DNA of 64,000 nt from CAXTKD01 sp964244885. Lineage in GTDB: Bacteria; Pseudomonadota; Alphaproteobacteria; Sphingomonadales; Sphingomonadaceae. Of the stretch, positions 37,273-46,506 are shown piece by piece (positions within the stretch are counted from its first letter, which is position 1; each line of letters opens with the position of its first letter). The notes below the pieces were generated by a model. The model did not search any database, was not told the DNA's origin, and saw nothing but the letters and a program-made list of their open reading frames with translations. The translations under genes and the position numbers were made by a program. The DNA lies in NCBI GenBank assembly GCA_964244885.1, contig CAXTKD010000013.1, positions 1-64,000 on the forward strand. The letters are read 5' to 3'.

Positions 37273-38346
37273 ATGGCGACCGCGCATATCAACCGCATCG
37301 GCACCGCGACGCCGCCGCACGACATCCACGACGCCTTCATCGAGGTCGCCGATGGCTTCCTGGTTGAGCGGCGCGACAAGGCGCTGTTCCGGCGCATGGT
37401 GTCGCGCGCCGGGATCGACCACCGATTCTCCTATTTCGAGCCGACGTTCGATACGGCGCGGGCGGTCGATACCGAAGGATTCTACGCGCCGGGCGGCTTC
37501 CCCGCGACGGCCGCGCGAATGGCGCGCTACGAAACGCTGGCGCCCGAGCTGGCGATGGCGGCGATCGGCAAGCTGGATTTGAGCGGGGAGGCGATCACCC
37601 ATCTGATCGTCGCGTCGTGCACGGGCTTCATGGCGCCGGGGCTCGATCAGGTGATCGTCGAGCGCGCGGGGCTGGAGCCGGGCGTCGAGCGCACCGTCGT
37701 CGGCTTCATGGGCTGTTACGCGGCAGTGAACAGCCTGCGGCTGGCGCATCATATCGTTCGCTCCGAGCCCGAGTCGCGGGTGCTGGTCGTCAACCTCGAA
37801 CTGTGCACGCTGCACTTCCAGCAGACCGCGACGCTTCAGGAATTGCTGTCGGCGCTGCTGTTCGGCGACGGCTGCGCGGCGACTCTAGTGACGGCGGATG
37901 CGGAGGGCTTCGCGCTCACCGACTTCCGCGCGGCGTCGATCCCCGGGAGCGGCGACCTCATCACCTGGCGCATCGGCGACCAGGGCTTCGACATGCATTT
38001 GTCGGGCGACGTGCCGCAGCGGATCGGCGCGGCGATGAAGGCCGAGGCCGAGCGCAACGACGACGGCGGGCTGCTTCGCGGCCGACGCCCGCAGGACTTC
38101 GACCTGTTCGCGATCCACGCCGGCGGGCGGACGATTCTCGACGCGGTCGAGAGCGGCCTTGGCCTCGGCGAGGACGCGCTCAAATGGTCGCGCGGGGTGC
38201 TCAAGGACTTCGGCAACATGTCGTCGGCGACCCTGATGTTCGTGCTGCAGCGGATCATGGGCGGCACCTCGGGCGCCGCCAAGGGCCTCGCGATGGCGTT
38301 CGGGCCGGGGCTGGCGGCGGAGAGTTTCCGCTTCGAGAGGGTCTGA
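37273..38346 (+). CDS. Type III polyketide synthase
   Basis: 357 residues. Chalcone/stilbene-synthase-type enzyme extending an acyl starter with malonyl-CoA and cyclising it to a resorcinol, resorcylic acid or pyrone. Catalytic triad seen: C148 (FMGCYAAVN), H282 (AIHAGGRTILDAVE) and N315 (DFGNMSSAT). It is the first gene of a three-gene operon whose next gene starts on its stop codon (TGATG). With a fatty acyl starter the product would be an alkylresorcinol or alkylpyrone; the chain length cannot be read by eye. ATG 37273, preceded by TATTGGAG. Confidence 0.94.
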   Translation: MATAHINRIGTATPPHDIHDAFIEVADGFLVERRDKALFRRMVSRAGIDHRFSYFEPTFDTARAVDTEGFYAPGGFPATAARMARYETLAPELAMAAIGKLDLSGEAITHLIVASCTGFMAPGLDQVIVERAGLEPGVERTVVGFMGCYAAVNSLRLAHHIVRSEPESRVLVVNLELCTLHFQQTATLQELLSALLFGDGCAATLVTADAEGFALTDFRAASIPGSGDLITWRIGDQGFDMHLSGDVPQRIGAAMKAEAERNDDGGLLRGRRPQDFDLFAIHAGGRTILDAVESGLGLGEDALKWSRGVLKDFGNMSSATLMFVLQRIMGGTSGAAKGLAMAFGPGLAAESFRFERV

Positions 38347-39050
38347 TGCGGAGCTTCGCCCAGCGTTCGACCGAGGCCGAGCTGATGGACGACCCGGCGG
38401 TCGACGAGGCGACGCTCCGCGCCTGTCTCGTCGATCTCGCGACGGTGAACAGCTGGACGCTGGCGCGGCCGCCGACGCTCAAATGGCTGGCGGAGGCGAC
38501 GCGCTGGCTGCCCAAGGGCGCGCACTTCACCTTGCTCGACGTCGGCTACGGCGAGGGCGACATGCTGCGCGCCATCCACGCCTGGGCGACCGCGCGCGGG
38601 CTTCGGCCCGACCTGAGCGGCGTCGATTTGAGCCCGTGGAGCGAGACGGCGGCCCGCGCCGCGACGCCGCGAACCATGGCCATCGATTATAAAACCGGCG
38701 ACGTGTTCGATGAGGCGGGGCGCTACGACCTGATCGTCTCGTCGATCGTCACGCATCACATGAGCGACGAGATGGTCGTGCGTTTTCTCAGGATGATGGA
38801 GGAGCGCGCCAATTTCGGCTGGTTCGTCAACGACCTCCATCGCCACCCGATCGCTTATTACGGCTTCAAGGCGCTTTCGACGCTGATGCGCTGGCACCGC
38901 TTCGTGCGGCACGACGGCCCGGTCTCGGTGGCACGAAGCTTCACCGTCGCCGACTGGGAGCGGCTGGTCGCCGAGGCCGGGCTCGACCGCGACACGGTTA
39001 CCATCAAGCGGGTGTTTCCGTTCCGAATCTGCGTCGGGCGGATCAAGTGA
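38346..39050 (+). CDS. Class I methyltransferase of the PKS operon
   Basis: 234 residues. Seen: a SAM-binding motif (FTLLDVGYGEGDML, about 62-75), LSGVDLSPWSE and the post-motif VSSIVTHHMSDEMVV, typical of O/C-methyltransferases that act on aromatic polyketides or quinones (UbiE-like, SrsB-like). It overlaps the PKS gene by one base and the following gene by 4. It likely methylates the alkylresorcinol or hydroxyquinone made by the PKS and flavoprotein. Confidence 0.9.
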   Translation: MRSFAQRSTEAELMDDPAVDEATLRACLVDLATVNSWTLARPPTLKWLAEATRWLPKGAHFTLLDVGYGEGDMLRAIHAWATARGLRPDLSGVDLSPWSETAARAATPRTMAIDYKTGDVFDEAGRYDLIVSSIVTHHMSDEMVVRFLRMMEERANFGWFVNDLHRHPIAYYGFKALSTLMRWHRFVRHDGPVSVARSFTVADWERLVAEAGLDRDTVTIKRVFPFRICVGRIK

Positions 39051-40210
39051 CCGAAGACGCCGTCGTCATCGGCGGCGGGCCGGCTGGCGCGATCGCGGCC
39101 TGGCATCTGGCGCGCGCCGGTCGATCTCCGCTGGTGATCGAGCGCGAGGCCCAGCCCATTCACCGGATGTGCGGCGAGTTCGTGAGCTTCGAGGCGCAGG
39201 ACGCGATGCGCGAGATCGGAGTGGACCCGCTGGCGCTCGGCGCCCAGCCGATCGATCGGCTGCGATTGATCCACCGCGCCAGCGCCGCCGATGTCCTCCT
39301 GCCGTTCACCGCGATGGGCCTCGGCCGCAAGACGATGGACGCGGCGCTCCTGTCGTGCGCGGAGAACGCCGGCGCGCGAGTCCGGCGCATCGCGGCGAAG
39401 CGGATCGACGGCATGTCGGTCGAGACCGACGGCGGGCCGATCGCGGCGCGCGCGCTGGTGCTCGCGACCGGCAAGCACGATCTGCGCGGCGCCGGGCGGG
39501 ACCCGGCCGGCACGATGGCCGATCTCGTCGGCTTCAAGATGCACTACCGGCTCGACGCGACGCAGCGTGCGGCGCTCGCCGGGCATATCGAGGTGACTCT
39601 CTTCGATGGCGGCTACGCTGGATTGCAGATGATCGAGGACGGCATCGCCAATCTCTGCCTTCTCGTCGGCCGAAGGAGGCTGGCGGCGGTTGGCAAGCAA
39701 TGGCGGCCCCTGATCGAGTCGCTCGCCGATGAGACGCCACACCTTGCGGAGCGGCTGTCGGGCGCGGCTCCCCTGTTCGAGCGACCGCTTACCATCGCGG
39801 GTGTACCCTATGGCTTTCGTTACCATCCGTCGGCCGACGACAGCCCCCGCCTCTACCGGACCGGCGATCAAATGGCGGTCATCCCGTCGTTCGCGGGCGA
39901 CGGCATGGCGATCGCCATGACCTCGGGGCGGGCGGCGGCGATGACGGTGATCGGCGGGAGGGATGCCCGCGAATGGCATGGGGAGCGCCGGCGGCTGCTC
40001 GCCCGTCAACTCGGCTTCGCGAGCGCGCTCCATCGCCTCGGCCGGCCTGCGGGCGTACAAGCGGCACTGATTGGCATGGCGAAGCTCTGGCCGGGACTTG
40101 TGAGGCACCTCGCGCTGTGGACCCGGGTGCCGGCCGCCGCACGCGGCAATTCGCGGAGCCTTTCGGGTCAGGGTGGGTTCATTGCAGGCCTGGTAGAAAC
40201 ACCACGATAG
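39047..40210 (+). CDS. FAD-dependent oxidoreductase of the PKS operon
   Basis: 387 residues. Seen: dinucleotide fold VVIGGGPAGAIAAWHLARAG (residues 6-25), the RLxxExxR-like IEREAQPIHRMCGEF, and the FAD-binding YRTGDQMAVIPSFAGDGMAIAM near residue 285. Of the geranylgeranyl-reductase/UbiH-like flavoprotein monooxygenase group. In known three-gene sets (for example Streptomyces srsABC) the partner hydroxylates the resorcinol ring to give an alkylquinone. GTG start with GTGA overlap. Last 25 residues are rich in Arg/Ser. Confidence 0.88.
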   Translation: MTEDAVVIGGGPAGAIAAWHLARAGRSPLVIEREAQPIHRMCGEFVSFEAQDAMREIGVDPLALGAQPIDRLRLIHRASAADVLLPFTAMGLGRKTMDAALLSCAENAGARVRRIAAKRIDGMSVETDGGPIAARALVLATGKHDLRGAGRDPAGTMADLVGFKMHYRLDATQRAALAGHIEVTLFDGGYAGLQMIEDGIANLCLLVGRRRLAAVGKQWRPLIESLADETPHLAERLSGAAPLFERPLTIAGVPYGFRYHPSADDSPRLYRTGDQMAVIPSFAGDGMAIAMTSGRAAAMTVIGGRDAREWHGERRRLLARQLGFASALHRLGRPAGVQAALIGMAKLWPGLVRHLALWTRVPAAARGNSRSLSGQGGFIAGLVETPR

Positions 40211-40227
40211 GCAGCAGCGAGGTTCAA

Positions 40228-40623
40228 ATGCGAATTCCCATGATCCTTCTCGGGCTTGGCCTGCTTTCCACCGGCGTCATGGCCGATGCGAAGCGGCTGG
40301 ATCCGGAAGCCCGGCTCGCCAAGCGGCTCGAAGGTCGCGTCGCGGGCAAATCCGTCGATTGCATCCAGCTGCACGACATCCGCTCAAGCGAGATCATCGA
40401 CAGGATCGGCATCCTCTACGAGGGGTCGGGCGGCACGCTCTATCTCAACCGCCCGCGCTCGGGCGCCCGCTCGCTCGACCGCGACGATATCCTGGTGACC
40501 AACACCCACAGCAGCCAGTTGTGCAGTATCGATACCGTGAGGCTCGTCGACCAGGGCTCGCACGTCGATCGCGGCTTCGTCGCGCTCGATCGCTTCGTCC
40601 CTTACCCGCGGCCGAAGCGCTAG
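40228..40623 (+). CDS. Exported small protein, two cysteines
   Basis: 131 residues. An N-terminal signal-like segment (MRIPMILLGLGLLSTGVMA, cleavage near A19) precedes a basic domain with two cysteines (VDCIQLH and SQLCSID) that may form a disulfide. Not recognised, though similar short exported proteins occur in sphingomonads. It ends on modC in the opposite direction with a 4-base overlap (CTAG 40620-40623). Confidence 0.75.
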   Translation: MRIPMILLGLGLLSTGVMADAKRLDPEARLAKRLEGRVAGKSVDCIQLHDIRSSEIIDRIGILYEGSGGTLYLNRPRSGARSLDRDDILVTNTHSSQLCSIDTVRLVDQGSHVDRGFVALDRFVPYPRPKR

Positions 40624-41234
40624 AGATCGACCCTTTGCGCGCCGAGGCGCTCGATCTCCTCGGTGTCGTGGGTGACGTAGAGGATCGGCAGGCGGAGCTG
40701 GTCGCGCAGCCGCTGGACGAGCACCAGGATGTCGGCGCGGCGCGGGCGGTCGACATTGGCGAGCGGCTCGTCGAGCAGCAGGAAGCGCGGTGAGGCGAGC
40801 AGCGCGCGGCCAAGGGCGACGCGCTGCGTCTCGCCCCCCGACAGATGGCGCGGCCAGCGGTCGAGCAGCGGCGCGATGCCTAGAAGGTCTAGCGCTGCCT
40901 CTAAGTCGATGAGTTGGGCTGAGTCGGCACGGCGGCCGTAGAGCAGGTTGGCGCGTACGCTCAGGTGCGGGAACAGGCGGCCATCCTGGAAGACATAGCC
41001 GGCACGGCGGCGCTCGGGGGGCAGGTCGATGCCGGCGGTCGAATCGAACAGCGTTTCGCCCGAGACCGCGATCCGGCCGGCGTCGGGCGTCATCAGGCCG
41101 GCGATCATGTTGAGCACGCTGGTCTTGCCGGCGCCCGAGGGCCCGTGGAGCGCGACGATGCCGTCGCCCTCGAAGGCGACCGCCAAGTCGAGCGCGCCGA
41201 GACGCTTCGTGAGCGTGACCTCAAAGCCGGTCAT
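40620..41234 (-). CDS. modC: Molybdate ABC transporter ATPase, short form
   Basis: 204 residues. Walker A GPSGAGKTS (31-39), signature LSGGETQRVALGRAL, Walker B FLLLDEPLANVD and switch His (YVTHD). ModC proteins usually have about 350 residues with a C-terminal TOBE/Mop domain that binds molybdate; here the protein ends just after the nucleotide-binding domain. The stop codon is shared with the convergent small-protein gene. Still likely functional as the transporter motor. It overlaps modB by 14 bases. Confidence 0.9.
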   Translation of the reverse strand: MTGFEVTLTKRLGALDLAVAFEGDGIVALHGPSGAGKTSVLNMIAGLMTPDAGRIAVSGETLFDSTAGIDLPPERRRAGYVFQDGRLFPHLSVRANLLYGRRADSAQLIDLEAALDLLGIAPLLDRWPRHLSGGETQRVALGRALLASPRFLLLDEPLANVDRPRRADILVLVQRLRDQLRLPILYVTHDTEEIERLGAQRVDL

Positions 41235-41889
41235 GACGCCTCGCGCGCTTCGACAACAGCTCCGACAGGACGAGCGCCGCGACCGACAGCGCGACCGACA
41301 CGCCGGCGAGCAGCGCCACCTGCCGCTCGGCGCCGGGCACCTGCAGCAGGCCGTAGATGGCGAGCGGCAGCGTCCGCGTCTCGCCCGGGATGCTGGAGAC
41401 GAAGGTGATCGTCGCGCCGAACTCGCCGATGCTCTTGGCGAAGGCGAGCACGGCGCCCGCGACGATGCCGGGCAGCGACAGGGGAATGGTGATCGTCCGG
41501 AATGCCCGCCAGCGCGACGCGCCGAGCGAGCGCGCGGCGGCCTCGTAGCGCGGATCGACCGCCTCGATCGACAGCCGCATCGCGCGGACCATCAGCGGCA
41601 GCGCCATGATCGCCGCGGCGAGCGCCGCGCCGGTCCAGCGGAACATCACCAGCGGCCCGAGGAAGGACAGCGGCCCGTCGCGGCCGAAGGCGAGGAGCAA
41701 GGCCCAGCCCGTCACCACCGGCGGCAGCACCAGCGGCAGATGGACGAGGACGTCGAGCAGGCCGCGCCCCCAGAACCGACCGCGCGCCAGGGCGTAGGCG
41801 AGGGCGAAGGCGAGCGGCAGCAGCAGCAGGGTGGCGAACAGCCCGACGCGCAGGCTGAGCGCGACCGCGCCCCAAGCGTCGGCGGTCAC
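41221..41889 (-). CDS. modB: Molybdate ABC transporter permease
   Basis: 222 residues. Inner-membrane channel subunit of the molybdate transporter with five to six helices. Seen: LPLVLPPVVTGWALLLAFGRDGPL, YEAAARSLGASRWRAFRTITIPLSLPGIVAG (EAA loop, the ATPase contact) and EFGATITFVSSIPGETRTLPLAIY. GTG start with GTGA overlap on modA (41886-41889). Middle gene of modABC. Confidence 0.94.
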   Translation of the reverse strand: MTADAWGAVALSLRVGLFATLLLLPLAFALAYALARGRFWGRGLLDVLVHLPLVLPPVVTGWALLLAFGRDGPLSFLGPLVMFRWTGAALAAAIMALPLMVRAMRLSIEAVDPRYEAAARSLGASRWRAFRTITIPLSLPGIVAGAVLAFAKSIGEFGATITFVSSIPGETRTLPLAIYGLLQVPGAERQVALLAGVSVALSVAALVLSELLSKRARRHDRL

Positions 41890-42632
41890 TTCACCCCGAA
41901 GCCGCGCGCCCGGAACGCCGCCTTGGCGGCGGCGGAGCGCAGGAAGGCGAGGAAGGGCGCGGCCCGCGGCCCGGCCGTGGCGACGGCGGCGACAGGATAG
42001 ACGATCGGCTTGTGCGAGCGTTCGGGAAACACGCCGGCGACCCGGACCCTGGCCGATGCCCGGGCATCGGTCTCGTACACGATTCCCGCCGCCGCATCGC
42101 CGCGCTCGACGAAGGCCAGCGCGGCGCGGACGTTCTCGGCGCGCGCCAGACTTGCCGACACGCCGTCCCAGGCGCCCAGGCTGATCAGCGCCTCCCTGGC
42201 GTATTTGCCGACGGGAACCGCGTCGGGATCGCCGGTCGTCCAATGGCCGGCGCCGACGAGCCTGGCGAAATCGAAGCCCGGACGGATCGCGACCTTCACG
42301 GGATTGGTCGCCGGCACGACGAGGACGAGACGGTTGGTGAGCAGGTCGCGCCGGGTCGCGGGGGCGATACAGCCCGCCTTGGCGAGCGTGTCCATCCAGT
42401 CCTCGTCGGCCGACAGGAAGACATCGGCGGGCGCGCCCTGATCGATCTGGCGGGCGAGCGCCGAGGATGCGCCGAGCACCACCACCGGACGCGGATGCCC
42501 CGACCTGGCGTACAGGTCGGCGACATCGTTCATCGCCTCGGTCAGGCTGGATGCGGCGAACAGCCGCACCGCATCCTCGGCGGCGACGGGCTCCGCGAGC
42601 AGGGCCATCAGCAGCGCTATCAACAACCGCAT
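41886..42632 (-). CDS. modA: Molybdate-binding periplasmic protein
   Basis: 248 residues. Signal peptide (VAA-ED near residue 17), then LFAASSLTEAMNDVADLYARSG, VVLGASSALARQIDQGAPADVFLSADEDWMD, LVLVVPATNP, DPDAVPVGKYAREAL and FVERGDAAAGIVYETDA. These are the standard ModA ligand-binding segments (two Ser, Tyr and Val contacts to the oxyanion). First gene of the operon; no Moco riboswitch was recognised in the 198 bases upstream. Confidence 0.95.
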   Translation of the reverse strand: MRLLIALLMALLAEPVAAEDAVRLFAASSLTEAMNDVADLYARSGHPRPVVVLGASSALARQIDQGAPADVFLSADEDWMDTLAKAGCIAPATRRDLLTNRLVLVVPATNPVKVAIRPGFDFARLVGAGHWTTGDPDAVPVGKYAREALISLGAWDGVSASLARAENVRAALAFVERGDAAAGIVYETDARASARVRVAGVFPERSHKPIVYPVAAVATAGPRAAPFLAFLRSAAAKAAFRARGFGVK

Positions 42633-42830
42633 CTTCACCGTCCCAACGTCCAGGATGGCCTGCTTAGTCCCCGGCGAGCCGCTCACGCAACCGCGGCCGA
42701 TCAGCCGATGAAACCAAAAGTCGTTACGGAGGTTGAACCGAACCGGGAGTTTCGCGTTATAGGCCTGTGGCGGGCGTTGCCGGACTTGCGCGGCCGTCCG
42801 TCCGATCATCAATCGCAAGGGAGGTTTCCT

Positions 42831-43169
42831 GTGAAAATCATCAACATCGCGCTCGCCGCTGCGAGCCTGGTCGCTCTCTCGGCGTGCCATAGCAACGAAG
42901 GCCAGGCCGCCAAGGACCTCGCCGAAGGCCAGGCCGCCAACATCGACAAGCAGGCCGACGCCGTCGAGAACCAGGGCGAGGCCAACGCCGATGCCCTGCA
43001 TGACGCCGCCGACAACCAGTCCGGCGCCGCCGAGGCGCAGACCGACGCCGCCGCCGACGCGACCAAGGACGCGTCGGAAGCCAAGTCAGACGCTCTTCAC
43101 AACACCGCCGACGCCGTCAAGGACGCCGGCGAGCAGAAGGCCGACGCGATCGACGCTGCGAAGAAGTAA
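42831..43169 (+). CDS. LEA-like Ala/Asp-rich lipoprotein
   Basis: 112 residues. A lipobox signal (LVALSACHS, Cys19) precedes a repetitive Ala/Asp/Glu/Lys helical stretch with units such as QADAVENQGEANADALHDAA and NTADAVKDAGEQKADAIDAA, about 11 residues in period, reminiscent of group-3 late-embryogenesis-abundant proteins. It would be anchored to a membrane and could bind or shield proteins under desiccation or osmotic stress; that is inferred from composition. GTG 42831 follows GGGAGG. Own terminator downstream. Confidence 0.75.
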   Translation: MKIINIALAAASLVALSACHSNEGQAAKDLAEGQAANIDKQADAVENQGEANADALHDAADNQSGAAEAQTDAAADATKDASEAKSDALHNTADAVKDAGEQKADAIDAAKK

Positions 43170-43215
43170 GCCGCTCGCGGCTCAGGCCGCGTGACGGACT
43201 ACGACCTGACTCCTG

Positions 43216-43250
43216 GGGCGTCTCTCGAAAGAGAGGCGCCCTTTTCTTTT
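43216..43250 (+). terminator. Terminator of the LEA-like lipoprotein gene
   Basis: An 11-bp stem with one wobble pair (GGGCGTCTCTC 43216-43226 with GAGAGGCGCCC 43231-43241), GAAA loop, followed by TTTTCTTTTT. Strong and specific, 47 bases after the stop codon. Confidence 0.9.
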
Positions 43251-43280
43251 TGGAGGGCTGCATTTGGTACACGACCGTGT

Positions 43281-43402
43281 TTTTCGCCCGGCGGTGTCAC
43301 CCCACCCCTACCCCTCCCCATCAAAGGGGAGGGGATTTATTCTCTCTTGGTCCCTCCCCCTTGATGGGGGAGGTTAGGTGGGGGTGACACCGCTGGGCGA
43401 AA
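43281..43402. repeat. Terminal-inverted-repeat element B4
   Basis: TTTTCGCCCGGCGGTGTCAC at the left pairs with GTGACACCGCTGGGCGAAA at the right (about 22 bases, one mismatch). Inside are CCCCTCCCC...GGGGAGGGG and CCCTCCCCC...GGGGGAGG hairpins. Same element as B3 (30415-30544), inverted. It occupies the gap between the lipoprotein terminator and rbfA. No open reading frame inside, so it is non-autonomous. Confidence 0.83.
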
Positions 43403-43425
43403 GGCACGGCGCCGCGATGCCCCGG

Positions 43426-43815
43426 CTAGCTGGACAGGTCGCGCCGGACCTTGGGCGAGCGCAGCAGCTTGTCGATCTTGCCCGCCTCGTCGAAGCTCTC
43501 GTCGAGCCGGAAGCTCAGGTCGGGCGTGTAGCGGGTGTTCAGCCGGCGGGCGACTTCGCCGCGCAGATATCTGGCGTTGGCTTTCAGCGCCTCGAGCACG
43601 GCCGCCTCGTCCTTGGCGGCGATCGGCTTGACGAAGGCGGTGGCGTTCCGAAGGTCGGGCGACACCCGGACCTCGGTCACCGACACCATCGTGCTGGCGA
43701 GCACGTCGTCGCGCACCTCGCCGCGCGCGAGAAGATCGGCGAGGACATGGCGAACCTGCTCGGCGACGCGAAGCAGCCGAACCGATTTTCCGGAATCGTC
43801 GCCCTTGGCGCGCAT
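43426..43815 (-). CDS. rbfA: Ribosome-binding factor A
   Basis: 129 residues. A KH-like protein assisting 30S maturation (16S 5' end, cold adaptation). Seen: [37 protein letters not shown] and [28 protein letters not shown] 43815. Last gene of the nusA-infB-rbfA transcription unit, separated from infB by 154 bases that hold repeat B5. Confidence 0.95.
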   Translation of the reverse strand: MRAKGDDSGKSVRLLRVAEQVRHVLADLLARGEVRDDVLASTMVSVTEVRVSPDLRNATAFVKPIAAKDEAAVLEALKANARYLRGEVARRLNTRYTPDLSFRLDESFDEAGKIDKLLRSPKVRRDLSS

Positions 43816-43830
43816 TCAACTCTCCCTGAC

Positions 43831-43951
43831 CTTAATCCCCTCCCCTTCAGGGGAGGGGTAGGGGTGGGGTGCAGCGCCGGGCGATCGACTCGGCGCTATT
43901 GCCCCACGTCTCTCCCCACCCCTCCCCCTCCCCGCTGGGGAGGGGATTAAG
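43831..43951. repeat. Palindromic element B5 with 15-base terminal repeats
   Basis: The ends are perfect 15-base inverted repeats (CTTAATCCCCTCCCC 43831-43845 and its complement 43937-43951). A second internal palindrome follows. It lies between infB and rbfA, two genes that are normally directly linked. Confidence 0.8.
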
Positions 43952-43969
43952 AAAGGGCGAGAGGTCGAC

Positions 43970-46498
43970 CTACAGCGTCCGCTGCCGCTCCTCGACCTCG
44001 TAGGTCTCGATGAAGTCGCCGGCCTTGACGTCCGACGAGCCCTCCAGCGTGATGCCGCACTCGACGCCCGAGCCGACCTCGGCGACGTCGTCCTTGAAGC
44101 GGCGGAGCGAGGCGATCGAGCCGTTGTAGACGATGACGTCGTCGCGGGTGACGCGCGCCCGGAGTGCCTTCCGAATAAAGCCCTCGGTGACGAGCACGCC
44201 CGCCGCCTTGCCGGTCTTGCCGGCCTGGAAGACCTCCTGGACCTTGGCGCGGCCGACGACGTTCTCGAGGAACTCCGGCCCGAGCTGGCCCGCCATCTCC
44301 GCCTTCACCGCGTCGGTGAGCGCGTAGATCACGTCGTAGTACATCAGCCGTACGCTGTCGCGCTGGGCGATCTCGCGCGCCTTGGCGTTGGGGCGGACGT
44401 TGAAGCCGATGATCGGCGCGTTCGACGCCCTCGCCAGCGTGACGTCCGACTCGGTGATCGCGCCGACTCCGGCGTGGAGCACCCGCGCCTTGATGTCGTC
44501 GGTCGAGATGCGGTTGACCGCGCTGACGATCGCCTCGACCGACCCTTGCACGTCCGCTTTCACGATCAGCGGATATTCCTGGATCTTGCCGGCGGCGAGC
44601 GCCGAGAACATGTTCTCGACCGAGATCGGAGCGACCGTGGTGCGCTCCTTCTGGACGAGCCCGGCGCGATAGGCCGCGACCTCGCGGGCGCGCGCCTCGT
44701 TCTCGACCACCGACATCGGATCGCCGGCGCGCGGAACGCCCGACAGGCCGAGCACTTCGACGGGCTGCGACGGCCCCGCGGTCTTCACCTGCTTGCCCTT
44801 GTCGTCAACGAGCGCGCGGACCTTGCCCCATTCGGCGCCGATGACGAACACGTCGCCGACCTTCAATGTGCCGCGCGCGACGAGGACGGTGGCGAGCGGG
44901 CCGCGCCCCTTGTCGAGCTTGGCCTCGATCACCGTGCCCTCGGCGGGGCGGTCGGGGTTGGCCTTCAGCTCCATCAGCTCGGCCTGCAGCGCGATCTTCT
45001 CAGCGAGCAGGTCGAGCCCGGTCTTCTTCAGCGCCGAGACCTCGACATCCTGCACGTCGCCCGACATCTCCTCGACAACGACCTCGTGCTGGAGCAGCTC
45101 GGTGCGGACCCGGTTGGCGTCGGCGCCCGGCTTGTCGATCTTGTTGATCGCGACGATCATCGGGACGCCGGCCGCCTTGACGTGATTGATCGCCTCGATC
45201 GACTGCGGCATCAGCCCGTCGTCCGCCGCGACCACGAGCACGACGATATCCGTGACGTTGGCACCGCGCGCCCGCATCTCGGTGAACGCCTCGTGGCCCG
45301 GGGTGTCGAGGAAGGTGATCTTCTCGCCGCCCTTCATCTGCACCTGATAGGCGCCGATATGCTGGGTGATGCCGCCCGCCTCTCCGGCGACGACATCGGT
45401 GCCGCGCAGCGCGTCGAGCAGCGAGGTCTTGCCGTGGTCGACGTGGCCCATGATCGTCACGACCGGGGCGCGCGGCTGAAGGTTGTCGTCGTGATCGTCC
45501 TCGCCGATGACTCCGATCTCGACGTCGGATTCGGAGACGCGCTTGATGGTGTGGCCGAACTCGGTGACCAGCAGCTCGGCGGTGTCCTGGTCGATCGTCT
45601 GCGTGACGGTGACGGGCATGCCCATCTTGAACAGCGACTTGACGAGGTCTGCGGCGCGCTCGGCCATGCGATTGGCGAGCTCCTGGACGGTGATCGCCTC
45701 GGGAACCACGACATCGCGAACCTGCTTGATCTGCGGGCCGCCCGCCATGTGCGAGCGCTTGTCCTTCTCGCGCGCCCGGCGGAGCGCCGCGAGGCTGCGG
45801 ACGCGGACGCTGTCGTCCGAATCGAGCGCGCGGGTGACGGTGAGCTTGCCCGACTGGCGGCGGTCGTCGGTGCGGCTGCGCGCCGGCTTGGGCGGCGCGG
45901 GCTCGGGACGGCGCGCCGGGGTGACCGGACGGAAGCCGCCGTTGCCGCGGGGACGCTCGTCGCCCGCGGCGGCGGGCGCCGCGGCTGCAGCGGGCTCGCC
46001 CGTCTCTGTCGTCTCGGGGGCCGGAGCCGGAGATTCGGCGGCGCGGCGCGCGGCCTCTTCCTCGGCAAGCCGGCGCTCTTCGGCGCGGCGGCGCTCGTTC
46101 TCGGCCGAATCGGTGCGCTCGCGCTCTTCGCGCAGACGCGCTTCCTCGCCGGCGCGGAGGCGGTCCTCCTCGGCCTGGCGAAGCAGGAGAGCCTGCTTCT
46201 CCTGGCGCGACATCAGGTCGTTCGGCTGCTGGCGCGGCGCCTCCTGGCGGGGCGGCGGGGGCGGCGGCGCGGCGGGCGCGGGGGCAGCGACGACGGGCTC
46301 GGGCGCTGCGACGACGGGTTCGGGCGCGGGCGGCGGCGTCTCGCCGGGGCGGGTCAGCACGCGGCGGCGCTTGACCTCGACCTGCACGGTGTTGGTGCGG
46401 CCGTGGCTGAAGCTCTGCTTGACGTTCCCCGCGCTCTCGGTCCGCTTGAGACCGAGCGGCGGGCGGGCGCCCAGCTTCAATTTATTGTCGTCGCTCAT
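43970..46498 (-). CDS. infB: Translation initiation factor IF-2
   Basis: 842 residues. GTPase that brings fMet-tRNA to the 30S subunit. Seen: N-terminal [14 protein letters not shown], then a long charged Ala/Pro/Glu/Arg linker (about 40-240), [23 protein letters not shown], then the G domain with [35 protein letters not shown] and NKIDKPGA, and C-terminal domains [11 protein letters not shown] and [17 protein letters not shown] 46498 is used; the longer frame upstream reads through ylxR. Gene order ylxR-infB-rbfA is the usual one. Confidence 0.97.
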   Translation of the reverse strand: MSDDNKLKLGARPPLGLKRTESAGNVKQSFSHGRTNTVQVEVKRRRVLTRPGETPPPAPEPVVAAPEPVVAAPAPAAPPPPPPRQEAPRQQPNDLMSRQEKQALLLRQAEEDRLRAGEEARLREERERTDSAENERRRAEERRLAEEEAARRAAESPAPAPETTETGEPAAAAAPAAAGDERPRGNGGFRPVTPARRPEPAPPKPARSRTDDRRQSGKLTVTRALDSDDSVRVRSLAALRRAREKDKRSHMAGGPQIKQVRDVVVPEAITVQELANRMAERAADLVKSLFKMGMPVTVTQTIDQDTAELLVTEFGHTIKRVSESDVEIGVIGEDDHDDNLQPRAPVVTIMGHVDHGKTSLLDALRGTDVVAGEAGGITQHIGAYQVQMKGGEKITFLDTPGHEAFTEMRARGANVTDIVVLVVAADDGLMPQSIEAINHVKAAGVPMIVAINKIDKPGADANRVRTELLQHEVVVEEMSGDVQDVEVSALKKTGLDLLAEKIALQAELMELKANPDRPAEGTVIEAKLDKGRGPLATVLVARGTLKVGDVFVIGAEWGKVRALVDDKGKQVKTAGPSQPVEVLGLSGVPRAGDPMSVVENEARAREVAAYRAGLVQKERTTVAPISVENMFSALAAGKIQEYPLIVKADVQGSVEAIVSAVNRISTDDIKARVLHAGVGAITESDVTLARASNAPIIGFNVRPNAKAREIAQRDSVRLMYYDVIYALTDAVKAEMAGQLGPEFLENVVGRAKVQEVFQAGKTGKAAGVLVTEGFIRKALRARVTRDDVIVYNGSIASLRRFKDDVAEVGSGVECGITLEGSSDVKAGDFIETYEVEERQRTL

Positions 46499-46506
46499 GC
46501 GTGCCT

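Noticed and set aside
42633..42830. Molybdenum cofactor riboswitch upstream of modA
   Set aside because: No characteristic P1-P4 pattern could be traced in the 198 bases; they also belong to the divergent lipoprotein promoter.
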